A DNA stretch of 64,000 nucleotides from Novosphingobium sp. (GTDB lineage: Bacteria; Pseudomonadota; Alphaproteobacteria; Sphingomonadales; Sphingomonadaceae), in contig NZ_JAIXPP010000060.1 of the NCBI RefSeq assembly GCF_027486195.1, positions 1 through 64,000 of the forward strand. Direction: 5' to 3'. Positions 10,593 through 19,662 of the stretch are shown here, piece after piece; positions within the stretch are counted from its first letter, which is position 1; each line of letters begins with the position of its first letter. The notes below the pieces were generated by a model. It was not told the origin of the DNA. It searched no databases and saw only the letters and a program-made list of their open reading frames with translations. The position numbers were made by a program, and so were the translations under genes.

Positions 10593-11552
10593 TTGCCATA
10601 CATCGGACACCGCGGCCTTGCGGCAAAGCTGACGACCGCCGCGCTGGGCCTCAGTCTCGTTTTTGCGTTGCCTTCCAGTGCCTTTGCACAGGCGGCGAGC
10701 CAGGGCGACGAACCAGCAGACGCGCCGCCCGCCCCCGCTGCGCTGCCTGCCGGCGCGGTCGGCGGTATGGGCGACATTAACCTGTTCCCCAAACGCGTCG
10801 TCATCGACGACCGCACGCGCATCGCCAGCGTCGGGCTCTACAACCGCGCGGCCGCTGCCGGTGAGTACGAGATCACCGTGAGCGACATGGCGATGCAGCG
10901 CGACGGGCGGCTTGTCGATCTGGCGGCGGTGCAGGACGCGGCGGCACGTGATGCGGTCCACACCGCCAGCGGCTTCCTGCGCTGGTCCCCGCGCCATGTC
11001 GCGCTGCCGGCGAGCGAGGCACAGATGGTGCGGATCATGGCGCGCGTACCGCCCGATCTGCCGCCGGGCGAATACCGCTCGCACTTTACCGTTGTCTCGG
11101 TCCCGCCCGAAACCGGGGGCACCAGCATCGATGAGGCGGCGGGCGCGGAGACCAACAACGGCATCGGCGTGCGCATCGTGCCGCGCTTCGGCATCTCGAT
11201 CCCGGTGATCGTGCGCGTGGGGGAAACGACGCTGACGGCGGGTTTGAAGGATATCAGGCTTTCGGCACCGCCGGGCGGCCCTGCCGCGCTTTCGCTCACC
11301 ATCACCCGCGATGGCACGCGTTCGGCCTTTGGCGATATCACGATCACCGCTCCGGGCGCGAAAAAGCCGGTGGCCGAGATCAAGGGCATCGGCGTCTACA
11401 CCGAAATCGCCGAGCGCGCGGTGCAGGTGCTGATCGATCCCGCCACCGAGCCGCGCTTCATGGCGAAGGGAACGCGCTGGACGGTGAGCTATGTCGATGA
11501 CGACATGTCACCCGGCAAAGTGCTCGCGCGTCAGGAATTCATCGTGCCGTGA
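10593..11552 (+). CDS. PapD-like periplasmic fimbrial chaperone (TTG start)
   Basis: Signal peptide; LFPKRVVIDDRTRIASVGLYNRAAAAGEYEI and GEYRSHFTV; position before usher. Confidence 0.75.
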   Translation: MPYIGHRGLAAKLTTAALGLSLVFALPSSAFAQAASQGDEPADAPPAPAALPAGAVGGMGDINLFPKRVVIDDRTRIASVGLYNRAAAAGEYEITVSDMAMQRDGRLVDLAAVQDAAARDAVHTASGFLRWSPRHVALPASEAQMVRIMARVPPDLPPGEYRSHFTVVSVPPETGGTSIDEAAGAETNNGIGVRIVPRFGISIPVIVRVGETTLTAGLKDIRLSAPPGGPAALSLTITRDGTRSAFGDITITAPGAKKPVAEIKGIGVYTEIAERAVQVLIDPATEPRFMAKGTRWTVSYVDDDMSPGKVLARQEFIVP

Positions 11553-14500
11553 AACCACGCGGGGGGGGCCAGCAACGCGGATCCTCCAGTTCGCTGCGGG
11601 TCGTGCTGGGCGCAACGCTCGCGCTCGCGGGAGATGCGGCGCGCCGTGAGCTGACGCCGCCGGAAGGCCCCGCCGCCGATCCCCCGCGCGAGGCGAAGAA
11701 GACGCGGCGCGTGGAAAAGCTGCCCGAACCGCGCTTTGCGGAAGCGACAACGCAGGCACCCAAGGCCAGGCCGGGGAGGAAGGCCAGCCCGAAGCATGCG
11801 GGTAGGAAGCCGGTAGAGTTGGCACAGGCAGAGGCCGCTCCGCTTGCGTCCAGCCTCGCCGAACCTGCACCGCAGCCCGAAAGCGCAGGCGTGCTTTCGG
11901 CCGAGTTTCGCCGCGCGATTGCACCGGAGCCGGTGCTTGCGCCAAAGCCGCCCGCTGCCGCGCCCGCGCCGGTTGCCGAGCCGGTGCTGCCTGCAGCCGC
12001 ACCTGCCGCTGCCTCACCACCGGAACCGCCGCCAGCTGCCGCGCTTGTTGCTGCCGATCCGCTTCCTGCGCCGACCTTCGGTCCTCCGGCTGCTGCTGCG
12101 CCCGCGCCGCCGGTTGCCGAACCTGTTGCAGCTGATCCCGTAGCCGAACCTGCGGCGCTGGTTGCGTCTCCTGCACCAGTGCTGGCGAAGGCACCGGAAG
12201 CGCAGCCTGTCAGCAAAGCCCTGCCCCCTCAGCCGGAACCTGAACTTGCGCCTGCGCCTGAGCCGATCAAACCTGTGGCGGAGACGCGCACGGCCCAAAC
12301 TGTGCCAATCCCGGCGCCGGAGGTCGCAACGACCGCCGCGCCGCAGCCCGCAAAGCTGGCTGCGCCAGAGCAGGCCGTGCTCCCGGCCCCGCCCGCCCCG
12401 CCTCCGCCGCCCATCAAGCTCGCCGAAGCGTTGCCGCGCCCTGCCTTTGGTGGAGCGGAGCCTTCTTCTGCGGTAGTTGTCCCCTCACCGCCTCCCAAGG
12501 CGGCACCCGCGCCAACACGCCTCGCCTATGCACCAACCTCGCTGCCGCTGACGACCGTGGCGGCCAGCACGGCGCCCGCTGCCACGGCTCCCACCAAGCC
12601 CGCCTCGCGCAGCTTTGCCGAAAGCCGCCGTGCCCTGCCCGAACCTGCATTCGGCGCGCCGGCGGCAGCACCGAAGCCCGCCCTCACCGCGTCCCCGCTG
12701 CGCGCCAATGTCACCAATCAGGCGGGGCTTGGCGCTGCTGCCACGGTGCCGGTGATCAGCGACGACGACGAACTGATCCTCCAGATCGAGACCGCGCAAG
12801 GCGAGATGAGCGACACGATTGTCGCCTACGGCCTGCGCCAGGGCGTCTATCTGCCGCTTGGTGCGCTGACCCGTTTTCTCGACCTGCCGATCGCCGTCAG
12901 CGATGATGGCCACTACGCAAGCGGCTGGTTCCTGAATGAGAAGCGCACGGTCATGCTCAACCTGCGCGATGGCACGCTGGTGGTTGCGGGCCAGCCGGTG
13001 CCGCTCGGCAAGGGCGATGCGGTTGCCTATGAAGGCGAGCTCTACCTGAAGGCCGAGCGCTTTTCCGATCTCTTCCCGCTCGATCTCAAGGTCGATCTGC
13101 GTGCCCAGACGATCGCGGTCAAGACGCGCGAGCCCTTCCCCTTCGAGGAGCGTCTGGCGCGCGAGGCCGACCGCGAGCGCCTTGCCTCGCGGTCCAATCG
13201 CGAAGGCCCGGCGCGCTTCCCGCGTGAGGAAACACCGTGGCGGGCGCTCTCGCTGCCCGTGGCAGAGACCGAGTTGCGCGCGCTGACCGACGATGATCTC
13301 GGCACGCGGCTGGAAGCCGACTTGCGCCTTGCCGGGGACTTCGCCTTCATGACCGCGCGCGCCTATGCCAGCGCATCGACGCGCGACGGGCTGACGGCAG
13401 CGCGCCTCGAACTGGGGCGGCGCGATCCCGATGGCGATCTGCTGGGGCCGCTGAAGGCCACCGAGTTCCAGCTCGGCGATGTCGCCACCGGGGCGCTGCC
13501 CATCGGCCTGCGCGGGGTGAGCGGGCGCGGCGCCTTCGTGACCAACGCGCCACTCGAGCAGGCCTCGATCTTCGATTCCGTCGATCTGCGCGGCGATCTG
13601 CTCGATGGCTATGAAGTGGAGCTCTATCGCAACAACGCGCTGATCGGATCGACGCGCACGCCGGTGAACGGGCAGTACGCCTTCCTGCAAGTGCCGGTCG
13701 ATTTCGGGCTCAACGTGTTCCGCCTCGTGTTCTACGGGCCGCAGGGCCAACGCCGCGAAGTGGTGCGCAAGATCAGCGTGGGCGATGGCCGCCTCGCGCC
13801 GGGGCAGTTCATCTACAGCGTGGGCGCAGCGCAGAAGGACGTGAACCTGTTCGGTGTGCGCGGCCCCCGCTTCAGCCCGGCCCCCGATTTCGGCGCGTGG
13901 CGCGCAACGGCGGAACTGGGGTACGGCATTTCGCGCGCGATCACCGCCACGATGGGCGCGGCGACATGGGACAGCGGCAGCAAGCAGCGCTGGCTGGCAG
14001 CAGCCGGGCTCAGAAGCGGGATCGGCGCAACGGCCTTGCGGCTCGACCTCGGCGTGCAGGACGGCGGGGGCACGACGATCGAAGTGGGCCTTGGCGGCAA
14101 GCTTTTCGGTCTGGCCTATAGCGCAACCCACGCCGAATACGGCGGCGGCGCGATCGACGAGGTGCGCGCCTTCACGGCTGATCCGCTGCGCCGCGCCAGC
14201 GAGCTCAATCTCAACACGTCGCTCCATTTCGGATCGGGCACCAATGCGCATGTCATGCCGATCACCAGCCAGGTGCGGCGGATCGAATATGCTGATGGCC
14301 GCCGCCAGACCGACGCAGCGCTGCGCACCACGTTGCCGCTGGGCGGCGTACTGCTGTCCAACACCTTCGACTTCAACCGGGTCAGCGCGCCGACAACGCC
14401 GAGCAGCAGCCGCCTGATCGGCAACTTCGATCTCGCCACGCTATCGGGCTCGAAGATGCGCTACCGCGCCAGCCTCGGCTATGGCCTTGTGCCCACGCTC

Positions 14501-15340
14501 AACCTGCAATCGGTAACGCTGGAGGCCGACCGGCGCTTTGGCGAAAACACGCTGGTGCGCGGCGGGGTGACGCATACGCTGGCAGACCGCCAAACCACGC
14601 TGGGGCTTTCGGCGATCCGCCGTGTAGGCCCGGTGAACGTCGCGCTCGATGGCTCGTACGGCTTTCCCAAGCGCAACTTCTCGCTCGCCCTGCGCGTGGG
14701 CCTGAGCTTCGGGCGCAATCCGCTTTCGGGCCGCGGCTTCATCGCCCGCCCGGGCCTGACCAGCGGCGGCGCGGCGGCGCTGACTGCCTTTGCCGACGCC
14801 AATGCCAACGGCGTGCGCGATCCCGACGAAGGACCGGTCGAGGGCGTCACCTTCCTGTCCGGCACGAACGAGAGCCGCACCGATGCGCAAGGCCGCGCCT
14901 TCATCCCCGGACTGGGCGACGGCGCGCGCGCCTCGATCCGGGTGGACAGCGATTCCATGCCCGATATCGCGCTCGCCCCCTCGCGCGCAGGGATCGAACT
15001 TGTGCCGCGACCGGGGCGCATCCACACCAGCGATTTCGCGATCGTGACCTTGAGCGACATCGAGGGCACGGCTTATTTCCGCGCCGAATCCGGCACGCGC
15101 GCCGTCTCGCGGCTTCAGCTGCGGCTGCTCCGGCCGGATGGCAGCCTTGCCGCAAGGGCGCGCAGCGAATCCGATGGCTTCTTCCTGTTCGAGCGCCTGC
15201 CTGCGGGCGAATACCGCCTCGAACTCGATCCGCAGCAGGCGGCCTCGCTCAAGATCAGGCTGGAAGGCCCGGTCATGCTCACGCTTGGCGGCAAATCGAG
15301 CGTGCTGCGCCAATCGATCTATGTGAAATCGGCGAACTAG
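11549..15340 (+). CDS. Fimbrial outer-membrane usher-like protein with long Pro/Ala-rich N-terminal region
   Basis: GTG start overlaps chaperone stop by 4 nt; usher-like SIFDSVDLRGDLLDGYEVELYRNNALIGSTRTPVNGQYAFLQVPVDFGLNVFRLVFYGPQGQ; beta-barrel C-terminus; ADANANGVRDPDEGPVEGV segment. Confidence 0.75.
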   Translation: MKPRGGGQQRGSSSSLRVVLGATLALAGDAARRELTPPEGPAADPPREAKKTRRVEKLPEPRFAEATTQAPKARPGRKASPKHAGRKPVELAQAEAAPLASSLAEPAPQPESAGVLSAEFRRAIAPEPVLAPKPPAAAPAPVAEPVLPAAAPAAASPPEPPPAAALVAADPLPAPTFGPPAAAAPAPPVAEPVAADPVAEPAALVASPAPVLAKAPEAQPVSKALPPQPEPELAPAPEPIKPVAETRTAQTVPIPAPEVATTAAPQPAKLAAPEQAVLPAPPAPPPPPIKLAEALPRPAFGGAEPSSAVVVPSPPPKAAPAPTRLAYAPTSLPLTTVAASTAPAATAPTKPASRSFAESRRALPEPAFGAPAAAPKPALTASPLRANVTNQAGLGAAATVPVISDDDELILQIETAQGEMSDTIVAYGLRQGVYLPLGALTRFLDLPIAVSDDGHYASGWFLNEKRTVMLNLRDGTLVVAGQPVPLGKGDAVAYEGELYLKAERFSDLFPLDLKVDLRAQTIAVKTREPFPFEERLAREADRERLASRSNREGPARFPREETPWRALSLPVAETELRALTDDDLGTRLEADLRLAGDFAFMTARAYASASTRDGLTAARLELGRRDPDGDLLGPLKATEFQLGDVATGALPIGLRGVSGRGAFVTNAPLEQASIFDSVDLRGDLLDGYEVELYRNNALIGSTRTPVNGQYAFLQVPVDFGLNVFRLVFYGPQGQRREVVRKISVGDGRLAPGQFIYSVGAAQKDVNLFGVRGPRFSPAPDFGAWRATAELGYGISRAITATMGAATWDSGSKQRWLAAAGLRSGIGATALRLDLGVQDGGGTTIEVGLGGKLFGLAYSATHAEYGGGAIDEVRAFTADPLRRASELNLNTSLHFGSGTNAHVMPITSQVRRIEYADGRRQTDAALRTTLPLGGVLLSNTFDFNRVSAPTTPSSSRLIGNFDLATLSGSKMRYRASLGYGLVPTLNLQSVTLEADRRFGENTLVRGGVTHTLADRQTTLGLSAIRRVGPVNVALDGSYGFPKRNFSLALRVGLSFGRNPLSGRGFIARPGLTSGGAAALTAFADANANGVRDPDEGPVEGVTFLSGTNESRTDAQGRAFIPGLGDGARASIRVDSDSMPDIALAPSRAGIELVPRPGRIHTSDFAIVTLSDIEGTAYFRAESGTRAVSRLQLRLLRPDGSLAARARSESDGFFLFERLPAGEYRLELDPQQAASLKIRLEGPVMLTLGGKSSVLRQSIYVKSAN

Positions 15341-15375
15341 CCTTCCCCAGTCGGTAAATTTCTCTACCGTTCCGC

Positions 15376-16731
15376 TTGATGCACACCGTTACTGAATTCC
15401 CGCCTCACCACCAGCCCAAGCGCGTGCTGAGCACCACGGCCGCCGCTGCGGTGGTCATGGGCATGGTCATCGGGGCGGGGATCTTCCGCACGCCGCAACT
15501 GGTGGCGCAAAGCCTTGGCGGCGAAGGCGCGCTGATGCTGGCCTGGGCGCTGGGCGGGATCTTCGCGCTGATCGGCGCGCTTTGCTATGCCGAGCTTTCC
15601 GCTGCCTACCCGGATACCGGCGGCGATTACCGCTTCCTGCGCGAGGCGTTCGGCGGCGATGCCGCGTGGCTCTTTGCCTGGTCGCGCTTTGCGGTGATCT
15701 TTTCCGCCTCGGGCGCGCTGCTTGCTTTCGTCGGGATCGACTACCTCGCCGAACTGGTGCCGATGGGCACCTTCACGCGCGCGCTCGTGGCGGGCAGCAT
15801 GGTGATCCTGCTGACCGCGCTCAACCTGCGCGGGGTGCAGACGGGTACGCGCGCGCAGATCGCGATGGTGGCGATGGACGTCGCGGCGCTGCTGGCACTG
15901 GGCGGCGCGGCGCTGTGGCTGGCCTATTGGGGCGTGGCGCCGCAGCAGGTTGCAGCGGCCGCGCCCGCCCCGGTCACGCTCGCGGCTTTCGGCCAATCGA
16001 TGGTGTTCATCATGCTGGCCTACGGCGGCTTCAACGATGCCTCGACCCTCTCTGCCGAAGTCCGCACGCCCGCTGACATGACCCGCGCCCTTTTCGGCGG
16101 CATGGTGCTGATCACCGCGCTCTACATGATCGCCAACTGGGCCTATGTGCGCGGGCTGGGCATGGCTGGCCTTGCCAGCAGCGAAGCCCCCGCCGCCGCG
16201 CTGATGGCGCGTGCCTTCGGATCGGCGGGCGAAGCGGTGATCGTGGTCTGCGTCGCCATAGCGGCCTTCTCGGTGCTCAATGCGCTGATCATCGTCGGCG
16301 GCCGCACGCTCTACACCGCCGCCGAGGACGAACCCGCGCTCGCGGCCCTCGCGCAGTGGGACCAGAGCAAGGGCGTGCCGCGCGCGGCGATCCTGGTGCA
16401 GACTGCGGTCGAACTGGCGCTGATCGCCTGGGGCGCGGCGTCAGGCCGGGGCTTTGCGACGATGGTCGACTACCTCTCGCCGATCTACTGGCTGTTCCTC
16501 ACCATGAGCGGGCTTGCCGTGGTGATCCTGCGCCGCCGCCAGCCGCAGGTGGAGCGCCCCTACAAAGTGCCGCTCTACCCGGTCCTGCCCCTGATTTTTG
16601 CCGCAGCCTGCGCGGGCGTGCTCTACAGCAGCGTGGTCTATGTCGGCTGGTCGGGCTGCCTGATCAGCTTCGGCATGCTCGCGCTCGGCTTCCTTGTGCG
16701 CACCGGGCTGCGGATGACTGTGAAGGGCTGA
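15376..16731 (+). CDS. APC-family amino acid permease
   Basis: VVMGMVIGAGIFRTPQLVAQSLGG and ~12 hydrophobic segments. Confidence 0.85.
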   Translation: MMHTVTEFPPHHQPKRVLSTTAAAAVVMGMVIGAGIFRTPQLVAQSLGGEGALMLAWALGGIFALIGALCYAELSAAYPDTGGDYRFLREAFGGDAAWLFAWSRFAVIFSASGALLAFVGIDYLAELVPMGTFTRALVAGSMVILLTALNLRGVQTGTRAQIAMVAMDVAALLALGGAALWLAYWGVAPQQVAAAAPAPVTLAAFGQSMVFIMLAYGGFNDASTLSAEVRTPADMTRALFGGMVLITALYMIANWAYVRGLGMAGLASSEAPAAALMARAFGSAGEAVIVVCVAIAAFSVLNALIIVGGRTLYTAAEDEPALAALAQWDQSKGVPRAAILVQTAVELALIAWGAASGRGFATMVDYLSPIYWLFLTMSGLAVVILRRRQPQVERPYKVPLYPVLPLIFAAACAGVLYSSVVYVGWSGCLISFGMLALGFLVRTGLRMTVKG

Positions 16732-16815
16732 GCCGCAGTGCGGTGAACCGAGATTGCCCGGCGGCGCGAGTGCCTTGCAGGACAAGTGCCAAGTGTCAGG
16801 GCCGATGACGGGGGC

Positions 16816-17811
16816 TCAATCGAGGCCCCATTCCGGAATGAAGCGCGATTGCGGAAAGACTGCGCACGCGGCATCGCGCATCGCGCGCCACTGGGCCGGC
16901 GAATAGCGCCGCGAAAGGTGCAGCAGGGTGTAACAACCCACGCCTGCCATGCGGGCAAGCTCGGCAATCTCCGTCACGGTTGAATGATCGTACCTGCGGG
17001 CAAGTTCGATATCCTCGGGCGTGTACTGCGCTTCGGCATAGAGCGTGCCGACCCCGGCAAGCAGCGGGGCGAGCCGCGCGCGCTCGCCCGCATCGGCGCG
17101 AAAATCGGTCATGTAGGCGGCGCAATCGCCGGGCATGGCGGTGATGACCTGCTCCCGCAAGGCAGCGGCATCGCGTTCGGTCCCGCCGATCATGACAGCG
17201 CGCACCCCCGGATCCTTGAGCGCGGCGAGCCACGGCCCCGGCGCCAGCCCCAGCGCCTTCACCGCCGCCATATCGACAGCGGTGCGATCCGGCTCGCGCA
17301 CCACATAGCCCAGGCTCGTGCCGTGATGGCGCAGCGAAAGCGCGGTGACCGAGGCCTCGGGGGTCGTCAGCACCGGTCCTTCCAGCTTGCGGCACGGTCC
17401 CTCATGCATAACAGCGAACGCTTCGTGCGCCTCAAACCGGAAGGTGCGGACTTCCGCTTCCCCGATATCGTGGACATGCCACGTCGCGGAAAGCTCGCTC
17501 GCATGGTTCCACCAGAACCCCTGAAAGCGGTGGTGCAGAATGCGCGCGGTCCCCGGCGGGCCCCAGATGTGGTTCTCCACCTCGCCGCGCTGGAAGTTCA
17601 TGCGAAAGAACGCATCGAACCCGCTGATGTGGTCCATGTGGAGGTGGCTGAGGAAGAGGTGATCGATCGCGCGGATCTCGCCCGGTGATAGCGCCGCCAA
17701 GGTATCCGCACCGCAATCGAACAACAGGCGGCTGCGGCTCTGCCCGCCATCGGCGGTGACGAGCAGCGCGTTGTCATTCGGCGGAGTGCCGAGGATGCGC
17801 ACATCAAGCAT
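16816..17811 (-). CDS. Metallo-beta-lactamase-fold hydrolase, RNase Z/BN-like
   Basis: LLFDCGADT, SHLHMDHI (HxHxDH), downstream metal-ligand-like residues; start at 17811 overlaps rtcR stop. Confidence 0.8.
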   Translation of the reverse strand: MLDVRILGTPPNDNALLVTADGGQSRSRLLFDCGADTLAALSPGEIRAIDHLFLSHLHMDHISGFDAFFRMNFQRGEVENHIWGPPGTARILHHRFQGFWWNHASELSATWHVHDIGEAEVRTFRFEAHEAFAVMHEGPCRKLEGPVLTTPEASVTALSLRHHGTSLGYVVREPDRTAVDMAAVKALGLAPGPWLAALKDPGVRAVMIGGTERDAAALREQVITAMPGDCAAYMTDFRADAGERARLAPLLAGVGTLYAEAQYTPEDIELARRYDHSTVTEIAELARMAGVGCYTLLHLSRRYSPAQWRAMRDAACAVFPQSRFIPEWGLD

Positions 17812-19396
17812 GGCCGGCGACCTGATCCCAATCGAGCCCGAAGCGGACCAGATACTTGCGCAGCCGGTCGGCATCATTGGTGCTGGCGCGGCGCGTGCGT
17901 GAGGCCGCAAACAGCTTGCGGCCGGCCTCAGACAACGAACGGCTGGCGCGGCATTCCGCCACGACATGCGCGAGTTGCACCCGGTCGAACGGATCGATTG
18001 CGGCAAGGGCTTCGGCATCGAGCAAGGCACAGAGCCCATCGTCCCCACCGGCACCGCTGCCCCACAGGCGTTGCAGTCGCGCGATCTCGGTCGCCACCAC
18101 CTCGCTGTCGATCCGGCCCTTGGGCGAGAAGGTGGCCATGCGCGTCACGCTGGCGGCAAGATCGCGGAAATTGCCCGGCCAGCGCGCCGCCGGGCTCATC
18201 GCGAAGGCGAGGTAGCGCTCGCGGGCCTCCTTGTTGAACATCACCCGCTCGCCTTCGCGTTCAGCGTGGCGATCGAGTTCGTAATCGAGGTTCGGCGCGA
18301 TGTCCTCGCGCCGGTCGGCAAGCCCCGGCAGCGCGAAAGTCCACAAGTTGAGCCGGGCGAACAGGTCTTCGCGGAACGTGCCTTCCGCCACGCAGCGCGC
18401 CAGATCGCGGTTCGTACCGGCGATCAGCTGGAAATCGCTTTGCACCTCGCGGTCGGCTCCGACGGGGAGGAAGCGTTTGTCCTCGATCGCGCGCAGGATC
18501 ATCGCCTGCTCGTCAAGCCCGAGCTCGCCGATCTCGTCGAGGAACAGCATGCCGCCATCGGCGGTGCGCAGCAGGCCCGGCCGATCCGCCGCCGCGCCGG
18601 TGAAGGCGCCCTTGCGGTGGCCGAACAGCGCCGACATCGCACTGTCGCCGCGCAGGGTCGCGCAGTTCACCTCGACGAACTGGCCGCTGACCTGCCGCTT
18701 CAGCTTCTTCAGCTCGAAGATGCGGCGGGCGAGCTGGCTCTTGCCGGCGCCGGTCGGACCCATCAGCAGCATCGGCGCGCGGGTGCGGCCGGCGACCTGC
18801 TCGATCTCGTCTATCATCGTGTTGAACGCGGCATTGCGCGTCTCTATGCCGGACTTGAGGAACGAAGTGCTGGCCTGCGCTTCGCTGGCAAAGCGCGTGG
18901 CGATGCTGTCATAGCGCGAGAGATCGAGGTCGATCACGCTCCACTTGCCCACCGCATCGGGGCCGCCGCGCTGCGGCTGGGTCTGCAGCAGGCGGCCCGG
19001 CAGATAGTGCGCCTCGGTCAGCAGGAACAGGCAGATCTGCGCGACGTGGGTACCGGTGGTGATGTGGACAAGCACGTCCTCGGTATCGGGATCGAACGGC
19101 TGCGCGCGCGCGAAATCGAGCAGCTTGCCGTAAACTTCCTCGAAATCCCAAGCATCGGTGAAGTCGATCACATGCCGCTCGACCTGCGTTTCAGGCGAGA
19201 CCGAGGCGATATCCTCGCTCACCAGTTCAGCGAGGCGGCGGTGGAGCGAGCCGTGGATCATGAGGAAGCGGTCGACCCGCAGGTCCTCGTGCATGCACAG
19301 CCCCACCGAGGGCCGCCACTTCATCCAGCGCGAAGGGCCGAACTTGGCAGCATCGAGAGTCGAGCCGAGGAATCCGATGACGGTGGTGGGCTTCAT
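17804..19396 (-). CDS. rtcR: RtcR: CARF-domain sigma-54-dependent activator of RNA repair
   Basis: N-terminal CARF-like segment (VLVHITTGTHVAQICLFLL), AAA+ domain with GPTGAGKS and GAFTGA motif. Confidence 0.93.
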   Translation of the reverse strand: MKPTTVIGFLGSTLDAAKFGPSRWMKWRPSVGLCMHEDLRVDRFLMIHGSLHRRLAELVSEDIASVSPETQVERHVIDFTDAWDFEEVYGKLLDFARAQPFDPDTEDVLVHITTGTHVAQICLFLLTEAHYLPGRLLQTQPQRGGPDAVGKWSVIDLDLSRYDSIATRFASEAQASTSFLKSGIETRNAAFNTMIDEIEQVAGRTRAPMLLMGPTGAGKSQLARRIFELKKLKRQVSGQFVEVNCATLRGDSAMSALFGHRKGAFTGAAADRPGLLRTADGGMLFLDEIGELGLDEQAMILRAIEDKRFLPVGADREVQSDFQLIAGTNRDLARCVAEGTFREDLFARLNLWTFALPGLADRREDIAPNLDYELDRHAEREGERVMFNKEARERYLAFAMSPAARWPGNFRDLAASVTRMATFSPKGRIDSEVVATEIARLQRLWGSGAGGDDGLCALLDAEALAAIDPFDRVQLAHVVAECRASRSLSEAGRKLFAASRTRRASTNDADRLRKYLVRFGLDWDQVAGHA

Positions 19397-19435
19397 GCGC
19401 TGAATCTATAACTGCTTATACCACGATATACAAAT

Positions 19436-19450
19436 TGGCACACGCCTTGC
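19436..19450 (+). promoter_or_regulatory. Sigma-54 promoter TGGCAC-N5-TTGC
   Basis: Exact -24/-12 match (TGGCACACGCCTTGC) upstream of rsr and divergent from rtcR. Confidence 0.85.
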
Positions 19451-19541
19451 GGAAGCGGCGCGCGCGCTGCCAAGCCGGGTTTCAGAATAACTATAATTTT
19501 AACAGTGCCTTACCACTTTTCTTCGATCTCAACGATCAAAC

Positions 19542-19557
19542 TGGCACGCCCTCTGCA
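19542..19557 (+). promoter_or_regulatory. Second sigma-54-like promoter TGGCACGCCCTCTGCA
   Basis: TGGCACG-N4-CTGCA, one mismatch to TTGCA; 106 bp downstream of the first. Confidence 0.55.
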
Positions 19558-19662
19558 GAAGCATTGGTGTCGGGTCGGTCGAACAGCCCGGCGCACGCGG
19601 AACCGAGGGGCGGCTGGAATGGGCCGGCCGCCCCCAAAGTCCGGACTTTCCGGAGTTGGACG

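Noticed and set aside
12485-14251. 588-aa antisense ORF
   Set aside because: Shadow of the usher CDS
17966-19411. 481-aa ORF opposite rtcR
   Set aside because: Shadow of a well-supported RtcR CDS
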